Assembly (NCBI GenBank): GCA_964398195.1
Contig: CAYNLW010000027.1
Coordinates: forward strand, 1-16,878
Length of the DNA: 16,878 nucleotides
Direction: 5' to 3'
Source of the DNA: RFPI01 sp964398195
GTDB taxonomy: Bacteria; Pseudomonadota; Gammaproteobacteria; Burkholderiales; Methylophilaceae
Position 1 is the stretch's first letter; each line of letters begins with the position of its first letter. This document shows, in pieces, positions 7,341-15,299 of the stretch. The notes beneath the pieces were generated by a model. That model searched no databases, was not told where the DNA came from, and saw only the letters and a list, made by a program, of their open reading frames with translations. Position numbers and translations under genes: made by a program.

Positions 7341-7953
7341 CGCTGAGTCGCTCCAATTTCTGTATCAAACGCGTCATCGCATGGCCACGATGACTAATTC
7401 TGCTTTTGATTTCCAGGGCAAGTTGCGCTACCGATTTGCCGGTGATGGCGTCTTGGAACAGCGGATCATAACCAAACCCGCCATCGCCAAGTGGCGCTTG
7501 CAGAATCTCACCGCGCCATACACCATCGGCAATAATCGGTTGCGGGTCAAGCGCATGTCTGACCAGCACCATGACGCAATAGAAATGCGCTTGTCTATGG
7601 GTGATGCCCTGCATCAGGCGTAATAATTTTTCATTATTGCGTGCATCTGATTTGGCTTGTGTCGCATTCTCACAGGCAAAGCGGGCAGACAGCACGCCAG
7701 GTGCGCCATTTAAAGCATCGACACATAAGCCAGAGTCATCTGCCAAGGCGGGTAAGCCGGTTAACTGACTGGCGTGGCGCGCTTTGGCTAGCGCATTTTC
7801 TATAAAGGTCGCATACGGCTCATCTGCTTCTGGCAAGTTAAACTCGGCTTGTGGCCTAACGCTGATGCCCAAAGGGCTAAGCAAATGATTTAGCTCTTTT
7901 AGCTTGCCGGCGTTGTTGGAAGCCAAGACTAATTCTTTAAAAGGCAATTTCAT
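7333..7953 (-). CDS. rdgB: XTP/dITP diphosphatase (non-canonical purine NTP pyrophosphatase)
   Basis: RdgB hydrolyses dITP, ITP and XTP to monophosphates, keeping deaminated purines out of DNA and RNA. The 206-residue protein (family about 197) has every hallmark: LASNNAGKLKEL at 10-21 for the triphosphate, ALADDSGLCVDALNGAPGVLSARFA from 69 with the metal-binding Asp pair 72-73, GFGYDPLF for base recognition, and SHRGHAM near the C-terminus. Its start overlaps the rph stop in an ATGA (7950-7953), and its end overlaps the next small gene by 8 bases, so it is translated as part of the rph operon. Pairing with rph is common in Proteobacteria. Confidence 0.97.
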   Translation of the reverse strand: MKLPFKELVLASNNAGKLKELNHLLSPLGISVRPQAEFNLPEADEPYATFIENALAKARHASQLTGLPALADDSGLCVDALNGAPGVLSARFACENATQAKSDARNNEKLLRLMQGITHRQAHFYCVMVLVRHALDPQPIIADGVWRGEILQAPLGDGGFGYDPLFQDAITGKSVAQLALEIKSRISHRGHAMTRLIQKLERLSDD

Positions 7954-8687
7954 GCTGCTTCCAGTGCGGCTTTTTGCAGTTGCGTTAATTGGCTGATGCC
8001 GTGTTGAGCCAAGCTGAGTAGCGCGCTCATTTCGGCTTGCGAAAAAGGCTCGCCCTCCGCGGTCCCTTGAATCTCAACAAAACCACCACTGCCGGTCATT
8101 ACGATATTCATATCGGTATCGCAGGCAGAATCTTCTAAATAATCCAAATCCAATACCGGCTGGCCTTGATAGATGCCGACAGAAATCGCTGCCACTGCGT
8201 CTTTTATCGGGTTTTGCTGTAGCCGCCCATCGCTCATCAAGCGTTGTATGGCGTCTTGCAACGCTACATACGCGCCAGTAATGCTGGCTGTGCGGGTGCC
8301 GCCGTCCGCCTGAATCACATCACAGTCAAGCACGATGCTGCGTTCGCCCAAGGCAGTTAAATCGATAATGGCGCGCAAACTGCGCCCTATCAGGCGTTGA
8401 ATTTCTTGCGTTCTGCCGGATTGTTTGCCTTTGCTGGCTTCCCTATCCATGCGCGTGCCAGTAGAGCGCGGCAGCATACCGTATTCTGCAGTCACCCAGC
8501 CGGAACCCTGGCCTTTTAAAAATGACGGCACTTTTTCTTCCACGCTGGCGGTGCACAGCACATGGGTATCACCAAATTTCACCAGTACGCTGCCCTCACC
8601 GTGTTTGGTGTAGTGGCGGATAATTTCTACCTGTCTTAATTGATCTGGCGCTCTGCCACTTGGTCTGAATGAAGCAAGCTCGCTCAT
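7950..8687 (-). CDS. rph: Ribonuclease PH
   Basis: RNase PH is a phosphate-dependent 3'-5' exoribonuclease that trims tRNA 3' ends and degrades structured RNA, acting as a hexameric ring. The 245-residue protein shows FRPSGRAPDQLR at the start, the phosphate-site motif GTRTASITGA at 130-139, and LDCDVIQADGG just before it. Length matches the family (about 238). I chose ATG at 8687 because GAGGA (complement of 8692-8696) is correctly placed before it. A TTG at 8702 lies upstream of that ribosome-binding site and is unlikely. The reading frame is intact, unlike the rph frameshift of E. coli K-12. It is the first gene of a four-gene operon and is divergent from yicC. Confidence 0.97.
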   Translation of the reverse strand: MSELASFRPSGRAPDQLRQVEIIRHYTKHGEGSVLVKFGDTHVLCTASVEEKVPSFLKGQGSGWVTAEYGMLPRSTGTRMDREASKGKQSGRTQEIQRLIGRSLRAIIDLTALGERSIVLDCDVIQADGGTRTASITGAYVALQDAIQRLMSDGRLQQNPIKDAVAAISVGIYQGQPVLDLDYLEDSACDTDMNIVMTGSGGFVEIQGTAEGEPFSQAEMSALLSLAQHGISQLTQLQKAALEAA

Positions 8688-8689
8688 AG

Positions 8690-8696
8690 TTTCCTC
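8690..8696 (-). promoter_or_regulatory. Ribosome-binding site of rph
   Basis: GAGGAAA on the minus strand sits directly before the ATG at 8687 and decides the start against the in-frame TTG at 8702. It is one of the few strong Shine-Dalgarno sequences in the window. Confidence 0.7.
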
Positions 8697-8741
8697 ACGC
8701 AAAAATTTGCCTTACAAAATGGGTTAATTGATTCACTCGCT

Positions 8742-8770
8742 ATTATAGCGGTCAGCTATGTTGATGTCCC
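8742..8770 (-). promoter_or_regulatory. Sigma-70 promoter for the rph-rdgB-orf-hemW operon
   Basis: On the minus strand a perfect TATAAT (complement of 8742-8747) lies 17 bases after GGGACA (complement of 8765-8770, 4 of 6 to TTGACA). Transcription would start near 8735, leaving a leader of about 48 bases. The -10 is centred in a 13-base palindrome, CGCTATTATAGCG (8738-8750), which could be chance or an operator. Confidence 0.65.
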
Positions 8771-8824
8771 AAAGGCTTGCCGGATTTGATAAGATGACTG
8801 TTTTCAATCAAATAGCAAAAAACG

Positions 8825-9694
8825 ATGACTATTTTCAGCATGACTGGCTATGCTAGCCTGCAAATCCCCAGCGATTTAGGACAATTAAATCTCGAGTTAC
8901 GCTCGGTCAATCATCGATTTTTTGAACTACAAGTCAAAGCCGATGAGCTGTTGCGGGGTTATGAGCCTTGGATACGCGAGCTATGCGCCAGCAAAATTCA
9001 ACGCGGCAAAATAGAGTGCAAGCTGTCTTTGCACCGACAGACGCAAGCACAAGGGCAAGCACAACTGGATCAGGCAGCGCTGCAGCAGTTATTGCAATTG
9101 CAACAACAGGTATTACAAGCGGCGCCGCAAAGTGGCACGCTAAGCGTTAAAGAAATCCTTGCTTGGCCGGGCGTCATGCCAGAATCGCCCAGTGATTTGG
9201 CCGCTATTGAGCCTATTGTGAAAACTGGCTTGCAACAGTTGCTCAGCGATTTCTTGGCCTACCGAGCGCGCGAGGGAGAAAAATTAGCCAGCTTTATGCG
9301 ACAAAAAAATCAGCATATGCAGCATCAGCTCTCGCACTTGCCAGCCTTGCTGAGCAGCGCGATGCAGGCCTATCAGGCAAAGCTGCAAGCAAAATTGCAA
9401 GAGGCAGTTGGGCAAGTGGACGGCGATAGACTGCAACAAGAAATCGCCTATTTTGCCCAACGGGTAGATGTGGAAGAAGAAATTTCTCGTTTGCAGGTGC
9501 ATTGTGCAGAGTTGGACAATATCTTTAACAAGGGCGGCCCGGTGGGCAAGCAACTGGATTTCTTAATGCAAGAATTTAATCGTGAAGCGAATACCTTGGC
9601 GTCAAAATCGATTAGCAATGAAATTACCCAAATTGCTTTATCACTTAAAGTCACCATAGAACAAATGCGCGAACAAGTGCAAAACATCGAATAA
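8825..9694 (+). CDS. yicC: YicC/YloC-family endoribonuclease or RNase adaptor
   Basis: The 289-residue protein begins MTIFSMTGYAS, continues with LELRSVNHRFFELQ, the YicC-family N-terminal signature, and has the conserved C-terminal part with GKQLDFLMQEFNREANTLASKS and EQMREQVQNIE. E. coli YicC has been linked to RNA degradation, both as an endoribonuclease and as a factor promoting decay of a small RNA; its exact role here is inference. Residues around 75-100 are Gln-rich. It stands directly before gmk (TAA next to an ATG), as yloC does in Bacillus, supporting a shared transcript. No clear ribosome-binding site is seen before the ATG. Expression presumably starts in the 138-base divergent gap with rph, though I found no convincing plus-strand promoter there. 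Confidence 0.95.
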   Translation: MTIFSMTGYASLQIPSDLGQLNLELRSVNHRFFELQVKADELLRGYEPWIRELCASKIQRGKIECKLSLHRQTQAQGQAQLDQAALQQLLQLQQQVLQAAPQSGTLSVKEILAWPGVMPESPSDLAAIEPIVKTGLQQLLSDFLAYRAREGEKLASFMRQKNQHMQHQLSHLPALLSSAMQAYQAKLQAKLQEAVGQVDGDRLQQEIAYFAQRVDVEEEISRLQVHCAELDNIFNKGGPVGKQLDFLMQEFNREANTLASKSISNEITQIALSLKVTIEQMREQVQNIE

Positions 9695-9706
9695 ATGGAA
9701 CATTCA

Positions 9707-10315
9707 ATGCAGGGAAATTTATTTATTATTACTGCCCCATCGGGGGCGGGCAAAACCAGTCTAGTCAAAGCCATGTTGCAACAGGATAGGCAGCTGAGCT
9801 TATCGATTTCGCATACCACCAGAGCCCCCAGACCGGGCGAAACCGATGGTTGCGAATATTACTTTATTGACGCCGCCAGCTTTGCCGAAAAGCTGCAACA
9901 ACAAGATTTTTTGGAGTCAGCAGAAGTGCATGGCGCACAATATGGCACTTCCAAAACGCAGGTCTATCAATCTTTGCAGCAAGGCATAGACGTGATTTTG
10001 GAAATTGATTGGCAGGGCGCGCAGCAAATTAAAAAAATCTATCCTGCCGCCATCTCGATTTTTATTTTGCCGCCCTCTATGCATGAGTTAGAACAACGTT
10101 TGCGGCGCCGTGGTCAAGATAGCGAAGCGGTGATTATGCGCAGATTGGCGGGCGCCAAAGAAGAGATGCGTCACGTGGCCGAGTTCGATTATGTTACAAT
10201 TAACCATATTTTTGAGGTGGCGTTGCAAGATTTACTAGCAATCGTTAGAACACAACGTTTGCGTTCAGCCTTACAGTTACAACGACAAGCTGAACTGTTG
10301 CAACAACTCATCTAA
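9707..10315 (+). CDS. gmk: Guanylate kinase
   Basis: Gmk phosphorylates GMP to GDP with ATP, an essential step to GTP, dGTP and (p)ppGpp. The protein starts MQGNLFIITAPSGAGKTSL with the P-loop APSGAGKT, followed by HTTRAPRPGETDGCEYYFID for GMP binding, then EVHGAQYGTSK, EIDWQGAQQIK and the lid region RLRRRGQDSEAVIMRRL. I prefer ATG 9707 (202 residues): it aligns with the usual start a few residues before the P-loop and has a GGA seven bases upstream. An in-frame ATG at 9695, touching the yicC stop, would add MEHS and is possible. It lies in the yicC-gmk-rpoZ-spoT array, 53 bases ahead of rpoZ. Confidence 0.97.
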   Translation: MQGNLFIITAPSGAGKTSLVKAMLQQDRQLSLSISHTTRAPRPGETDGCEYYFIDAASFAEKLQQQDFLESAEVHGAQYGTSKTQVYQSLQQGIDVILEIDWQGAQQIKKIYPAAISIFILPPSMHELEQRLRRRGQDSEAVIMRRLAGAKEEMRHVAEFDYVTINHIFEVALQDLLAIVRTQRLRSALQLQRQAELLQQLI

Positions 10316-10357
10316 TTCCCTCGCCTTTTAATAGGCACATTCATTTAAAAAATTTTT

Positions 10358-10362
10358 GGAGA
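10358..10362 (+). promoter_or_regulatory. Ribosome-binding site of rpoZ
   Basis: GGAGA ends six bases before the ATG at 10369. It excludes the in-frame TTG at 10363, which it directly abuts, as the start. Confidence 0.75.
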
Positions 10363-10368
10363 TTGAGC

Positions 10369-10581
10369 ATGGCTAGAATCACTGTTGACGATTGTTTAGA
10401 AAGAGTCCCTAACCGCTTTGAGTTGACCCTAGTGGGCGCCTACCGCGCACGCCAGTTGGCCAATGGTTCTGAGCCATTAGTCAGCACCCACGGCAGTCGC
10501 GATAAGCCGACAGTCATTGCTTTAAGAGAAATTGCTGCCGGTAAAGTCGGCGTAGAAATGCTTAATCGCGGTTACGCGTAA
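10369..10581 (+). CDS. rpoZ: DNA-directed RNA polymerase omega subunit
   Basis: Omega is the small subunit that helps fold and hold beta-prime and forms part of ppGpp binding site 1 on RNA polymerase in E. coli. The 70-residue protein begins MARITVDDCLERVPNRFELTLVGAYRARQL and contains the conserved KPTVIALREIAAGKVG, both typical of betaproteobacterial omega. The linker between the two (SEPLVSTHGSRD) is variable in the family. ATG 10369 is chosen for its strong ribosome-binding site. It lies between gmk and spoT, the same order as in E. coli, so the polymerase's ppGpp partner subunit is encoded beside the ppGpp enzyme. Confidence 0.98.
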   Translation: MARITVDDCLERVPNRFELTLVGAYRARQLANGSEPLVSTHGSRDKPTVIALREIAAGKVGVEMLNRGYA

Positions 10582-10604
10582 ATGCAGGGTTGGGGCACGC
10601 GCGT

Positions 10605-12830
10605 ATGTCAGTCGCCCATACACAAGGCTTAAGCAAGCGCAAAGCCGCTGCCCCATTACCTCCTCTGTTGCCGGTTGATCAACCGGATTCATTGCTTAGC
10701 ATCAAGCTAAGCCAATACCTAAAAAACAAAGATATTCAAGCCATATGGGCTGCCTATCGCTTTAGTGAGCAGGCGCATCAGGGGCAAATGCGTAAAAGCG
10801 GTGAGCCGTATATCACTCACCCAGTCTCGGTGGCCTGCTTATTGGCAGATTTACACCTAGATGTGCCGACCATTATTGCTGCCTTGCTGCATGATGTGGT
10901 GGAAGACACCAAAATTACCAAACAAGAAGTATCCGCACAGTTTGGTGAGCAAGTGGCAGAGTTGGTCGATGGACTTTCCAAGCTAGATAAGATCGAGTTC
11001 CAAAGCGCCACCGAAGCACAAGCAGAAAACTTCCGCAAAATGCTATTGGCCATGTCGCAAGATGTGCGGGTGATTTTGGTCAAATTGGCAGACCGCTTGC
11101 ACAATATGCAAACGCTAGATGTGATGAAGCCTGAAAAGCGCAGACGCATTGCCAAAGAGACTTTAGAAATTTATGCACCGATTGCTAATCGACTTGGCTT
11201 AAATGCCATTTATCAAGAGCTAGAAGATTTAAGTTTTAAAAACTATTACCCCTATCGTTTTCGCATCTTAAATAAAGCCGTGCTGGCTGCGCGTGGCAAT
11301 CGCAAAGAAGTGGTCAGCAAAGTGCTAGATGAAATTCGTCAGCGCCTTAAACAAATGAATGTTATCGCCGAGGTGACTGGGCGCGAAAAACACTTGTTTA
11401 GCGTTTATCACAAGATGATAGAAAAGGGCCTAGATTTTTCTCAAATTTACGATATCTATGGCTTTCGCGTAATCGTTAAAGATTTGCCTACTTGCTATCT
11501 CGCGCTCGGGGTATTGCATAGTTTGTATAAGCCTATCCCAGGCAAGTTCAAAGACTATATTGCCATTCCCAAAGCCAATGGCTATCAATCTTTGCATACC
11601 ACCTTATTCGGTCCTTTTGGTACGCCGATTGAAGTGCAAATTCGCAGTCAAGAAATGCATAACGTTGCCGAGGCCGGTGTGGCAGCGCATTGGCTATATA
11701 AAACCAGCGATACGCATTTAACCAATCTGCAACAGCAAACGCATCAGTGGCTACAACGCTTATTGGAAATTCAATCTGAGTCAGCCGATTCTATGGAATT
11801 TTTAGAGCACCTCAAGGTGGATTTATTCCCTGATGAAGTGTATGTGTTTACCCCCAAAGGCAAGATTCTTGCCTTGCCCAAAGGCGCTACCGCAGTGGAT
11901 TTTGCCTATGCCGTGCATACCGATATCGGCAATCGTTGTGTGGCGGTGAAAATCAATCAAGAGCTGGCACCGCTGCGCACTGAGTTAAGAAACGGCGACA
12001 ATGTAGAAATTATCACCGCTGCGCACGCTCACCCCAATCCTATGTGGTTGAATTATGTGGTGTCAGGCAAAGCCAGAGCGCATATACGCCATTTCTTAAA
12101 ATCCATACAATCCAAAGAGTCTGCCCAGTTGGGTGAGCGCTTGTTAAATCAAGCCTTACGCGCTTTGCATGCCGACCAAAGTCAAATCAGCAATGCGCAT
12201 TGGCAAAAATTGTTGAAAGACTATGGGCAAAAAGATAAGCACGAAATTCTCACCGATATCGGCTTGGGAAAACGGCTTAATGTGATGGTGGCGCATCAGT
12301 TATTAGCGCACGCCGGAGTTGCCTCGGATAAACAGCTCAACCCGCAACTCAAACAACTAGACACCATCACTATACGCGGCACCGAAGGCATGGCGGTGCA
12401 ATTAGCCCACTGTTGTCGGCCTATTCCGGGTGATCCGATTTTAGGTTTTATCAATAAAGATAAGGGGCTGGTGATTCATACCCACGATTGTCCGGCCATA
12501 CGAAAATTCCGTTTAGACCCGGATAAATGGCTAGACGTGGAATGGGACCCAGAAACTAAACGGCTATTTAAAGTCAATCTTAAGATGGTGGCAGCGGATC
12601 AGCGCGGGGTGTTGGCAAAAATTGCTGCCGTCATCGCTGAAGCCGGCTCCAATATTGACAACATCAGTATGGAAGAGTCTGAGAACAGCACTTACACCAA
12701 TATATTATTTACTGTGCAAGTAGAAAATCGCTTGCATTTAGCTGAGCTAATGCGACGTTTAAGAAAACTTCCAGACTTAGTCAGAATCAATCGTGTTAAG
12801 GGCACCACACAAGAGCAGCGTGTCCAATAA
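10605..12830 (+). CDS. spoT: Bifunctional (p)ppGpp synthase/hydrolase, RelA/SpoT family
   Basis: This enzyme makes and degrades the alarmone (p)ppGpp. The 741-residue protein has the full long-RSH layout. The HD hydrolase domain (about 45-200) keeps His72, HD at 96-97, ED at 100-101 and NRLG at 196-199, so hydrolysis should be active. The synthetase domain (about 245-365) keeps YGFRVIV and DYIAIPKANGYQSLHT. TGS is about 405-470, the zinc-finger/RIS region has HCC 602-604 and HDC 627-629, and a C-terminal ACT domain is about 655-735. The synthetase charge motif reads KFKD (314-317), the basic RxKD type of bifunctional enzymes with Lys for Arg, not the acidic ExDD of RelA. ATG 10605 is chosen; a TTG at 10590 is also open, and neither has a good ribosome-binding site. 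No second RSH gene is in the window. Confidence 0.97.
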   Translation: MSVAHTQGLSKRKAAAPLPPLLPVDQPDSLLSIKLSQYLKNKDIQAIWAAYRFSEQAHQGQMRKSGEPYITHPVSVACLLADLHLDVPTIIAALLHDVVEDTKITKQEVSAQFGEQVAELVDGLSKLDKIEFQSATEAQAENFRKMLLAMSQDVRVILVKLADRLHNMQTLDVMKPEKRRRIAKETLEIYAPIANRLGLNAIYQELEDLSFKNYYPYRFRILNKAVLAARGNRKEVVSKVLDEIRQRLKQMNVIAEVTGREKHLFSVYHKMIEKGLDFSQIYDIYGFRVIVKDLPTCYLALGVLHSLYKPIPGKFKDYIAIPKANGYQSLHTTLFGPFGTPIEVQIRSQEMHNVAEAGVAAHWLYKTSDTHLTNLQQQTHQWLQRLLEIQSESADSMEFLEHLKVDLFPDEVYVFTPKGKILALPKGATAVDFAYAVHTDIGNRCVAVKINQELAPLRTELRNGDNVEIITAAHAHPNPMWLNYVVSGKARAHIRHFLKSIQSKESAQLGERLLNQALRALHADQSQISNAHWQKLLKDYGQKDKHEILTDIGLGKRLNVMVAHQLLAHAGVASDKQLNPQLKQLDTITIRGTEGMAVQLAHCCRPIPGDPILGFINKDKGLVIHTHDCPAIRKFRLDPDKWLDVEWDPETKRLFKVNLKMVAADQRGVLAKIAAVIAEAGSNIDNISMEESENSTYTNILFTVQVENRLHLAELMRRLRKLPDLVRINRVKGTTQEQRVQ

Positions 12831-12843
12831 AGTAGAGGGCAAT

Positions 12844-13227
12844 ATGACAAAACAAATTATTCAAACCCAACAAGCACCGCAGGCGATAGGCACTTATTCA
12901 CAGGCGGTCAAGGTCGGCAACACGGTGTATCTATCCGGCCAAATTGGTTTGCAGCCAGACACTATGCAGTTGGTCGATGGCATAGAGGCACAAATCCATC
13001 AAGTGTTTCGCAATCTAAGCGCAGTGGCACAAGCCAGCGGCGCGACGCTGAATGATGTGGTCAAGATCAATATTTTCTTGACCGATTTAGCGCATTTCAC
13101 TTTAGTCAATTCCATTATGGCCGAGTATTTTAGCCAGCCCTATCCTGCCCGCGCTGCGGTGGGGGTAGCCAGCCTGCCAAGAGGCGCTTTGGTGGAGGCT
13201 GATGGCGTTATTGCAATACAAGAGTAG
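12844..13227 (+). CDS. ridA: RidA family reactive enamine/imine deaminase
   Basis: RidA hydrolyses reactive 2-aminoacrylate and related enamines produced by PLP enzymes, protecting PLP-dependent proteins; it is a small homotrimer. The 127-residue protein carries the key residues of active RidA: Tyr18, Gly32 in LSGQIG, Arg103 in PARAAVGVASLP, and Glu118 in LVEADGVI. The Arg argues for a true RidA rather than an inactive Rid subgroup. The start is ATG 12844, with GAGGG (12835-12839) four bases upstream; the frame is open further back into spoT, but that part is not protein-like. It lies 13 bases after spoT and 8 before recG, so it belongs to the same transcript, in the position of trmH in the E. 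coli spoT-trmH-recG order. Confidence 0.95.
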   Translation: MTKQIIQTQQAPQAIGTYSQAVKVGNTVYLSGQIGLQPDTMQLVDGIEAQIHQVFRNLSAVAQASGATLNDVVKINIFLTDLAHFTLVNSIMAEYFSQPYPARAAVGVASLPRGALVEADGVIAIQE

Positions 13228-13235
13228 CGTTTAGC

Positions 13236-15278
13236 TTGAGTAAACTGGCTGAATTTGCGGAAATCCCCAAACAGGTTTTAGGCCGATTCAATAAGCTCGG
13301 CATCAGCACGCTGAATCAGCTGATATTTCATTTCCCTTTGCGTTATCTAGATGAAACCAAGGTGATCTCTATCGCCGAGTTGCGCTTGGGTGAGACCGCG
13401 CAGGTGGAAGCCGAAGTGGTATTGGCCGAGGTCATGTATAAACCCAGAAAAGCCTTAGTAGTCAAAGTCGCTGATCCCAGTGGCGAGATGTTTGTGCGCT
13501 TAATCAATTTCTATCCCAGCCAATTACAACAGTTACAAGTGGGGGCTAGGTTGAGAATTTTGGGCGAAGTGCGCGCCGGCTTTTTTGGCTATGAAATGGT
13601 GCACCCGCAACTGCGCAACGCCAATACCGCCACCATCAAAACTAGCTTAACCCCTATCTATCCGACCACCGCCGGGCTGTCGCAATACACCATTGCCAAG
13701 TGGGTAGATTGGGCTTTGCAGCGCGCGGATTTAAGTGAATTTTTACCCGCTAGTTATTACCCTGCTGGCATGATGAGTTTTCGCGACAGCATGTTGACCA
13801 TACACCATCCTGCGCAAAGCGTTGCTTTAGAGGCGCTGGAAACGCGTAGCCATGCGGCTTGGTTGCGGCTGGCCTATGACGAGTTATTGGCACAACAACT
13901 CTCCATGCGGCGCCACTATTTAACTCGACATCAATTGCGCGCCCCTAGTATCCGCTCAGATGGTGCGCTTATCCAACAATTTATCCAGCAGCTGCCGTTT
14001 CAATTGACGCCAGCGCAACATAAAGTAGTACAAGAAATCACTGCCGATATGCAGCAAAGCTTTCCCATGAATCGTCTTTTGCAAGGTGATGTGGGTAGCG
14101 GAAAAACGGTGGTGGCCACCATCGCTGCTTTGCAAGCCATTGCCTGCGGCTTTCAAGTAGCATTGATGGCGCCGACGGAAATATTGGCAGAACAACATTA
14201 CAAAAAAACTAGTGACTGGTTTGCTGCCTTAAATTTGCCATGTGTACTGTTGTTAGGTAGCCAAAGCAAAAAACAAAAACAGCAATATTATGACGCTATC
14301 GCCAGTGGCCAAGCGCATTTAGCCATAGGCACTCATGCGCTGATTCAACAACAGCTTAGCTTTCAGCGTTTAGGCTTGGTGATAGTAGATGAGCAACATC
14401 GTTTTGGGGTCGAGCAACGTCTTTTATTAAAACAAAAAGCCAACTTAGCTGGTCAGTTGCCACATCAATTGATGATGTCCGCCACCCCTATCCCAAGAAC
14501 TTTATCCATGAGTTATTTTGCCGATTTAGATGTATCGGTGATTGATGGCTTGCCACCCGGCAGAACTCCAGTTCTGACCAAACTAGTCAAACAAGATAGA
14601 CGCGAGCAAGTCATCCAGTTAATCGAAAAAGCCTGTCTGGCTGGCCGTCAAGTGTATTGGGTATGTCCGCTGATTGAGGAATCAGAAGCATTGCAGTTAA
14701 AAACGGCATTAGAAACCTACGATATCTTGGTGGCCGAGTTTCCCAAGCTCAAAGTCGGCTTGGTGCATGGCAAATTGAAATCCGCAGACAAGCAAGCGGT
14801 GATGCAAGCGTTCTATCAAAATCAAATTCAGGTGTTAGTATGCACCACCGTGATAGAAGTTGGTGTCGATGTCGCCAATGCCACCATTATGGTGATAGAG
14901 CACGCGGAGAGAATGGGCTTGAGTCAGTTGCATCAGTTGCGCGGCCGCGTTGGCAGAGGGGCAGAAAAAAGCACCTGTATCTTGTTATATCAAGATCCTT
15001 TAGGCCAGATGGCTAGGGCAAGATTAAAAGTCATCTATCAATACACCGACGGCTTTAAGATTGCCGAAGAAGATTTACGCTTGCGTGGCCCAGGAGAATT
15101 CTTGGGCACTAGGCAAAGTGGCGAGGCCATGCTAAAAGTCGCCGACTTAGAGCGCCATCAAGCCATGTTGAGCGTGGCGCAACAACAGGCTGATCTGGTA
15201 CTAAAACAACACGCACACGGGGCGCAACAGCATATCTTGCGCTGGTTAGGCACTTTGCAAGATTTGGCCACGGTTTGA
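13236..15278 (+). CDS. recG: ATP-dependent DNA helicase RecG
   Basis: RecG remodels stalled replication forks and branch-migrates Holliday junctions and R- or D-loops. The 680-residue protein (E. coli 693) has the wedge/OB domain (about 50-150), Walker A GDVGSGKT at 284-291, DEQH at 385-388, SATPIPRT at 415-422, and motif VI HQLRGRVGRG at 566-575. The C-terminal segment ending LRLRGPGEFLGTRQSG couples ATPase to DNA movement. The only plausible start is TTG at 13236: the frame has a stop at 13200 and no ATG or GTG before conserved sequence begins (LGISTLNQLIFHFPLRY). No clear ribosome-binding site is seen, so translation is probably weak and coupled to ridA, whose stop is 8 bases upstream. Confidence 0.96.
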   Translation: MSKLAEFAEIPKQVLGRFNKLGISTLNQLIFHFPLRYLDETKVISIAELRLGETAQVEAEVVLAEVMYKPRKALVVKVADPSGEMFVRLINFYPSQLQQLQVGARLRILGEVRAGFFGYEMVHPQLRNANTATIKTSLTPIYPTTAGLSQYTIAKWVDWALQRADLSEFLPASYYPAGMMSFRDSMLTIHHPAQSVALEALETRSHAAWLRLAYDELLAQQLSMRRHYLTRHQLRAPSIRSDGALIQQFIQQLPFQLTPAQHKVVQEITADMQQSFPMNRLLQGDVGSGKTVVATIAALQAIACGFQVALMAPTEILAEQHYKKTSDWFAALNLPCVLLLGSQSKKQKQQYYDAIASGQAHLAIGTHALIQQQLSFQRLGLVIVDEQHRFGVEQRLLLKQKANLAGQLPHQLMMSATPIPRTLSMSYFADLDVSVIDGLPPGRTPVLTKLVKQDRREQVIQLIEKACLAGRQVYWVCPLIEESEALQLKTALETYDILVAEFPKLKVGLVHGKLKSADKQAVMQAFYQNQIQVLVCTTVIEVGVDVANATIMVIEHAERMGLSQLHQLRGRVGRGAEKSTCILLYQDPLGQMARARLKVIYQYTDGFKIAEEDLRLRGPGEFLGTRQSGEAMLKVADLERHQAMLSVAQQQADLVLKQHAHGAQQHILRWLGTLQDLATV

Positions 15279-15299
15279 TGAATAGAAGAATGCAGCATC

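Noticed and set aside
8703..8824. A plus-strand promoter for yicC in the divergent gap
   Set aside because: TTGATG (8761) and TAAGAT (8790) are 23 bases apart, which is too far. No other pair fits, although a promoter must exist nearby.
10582..10632. ATG at 10582, just after rpoZ, as the spoT start
   Set aside because: It is in a different frame from spoT and soon meets a stop.
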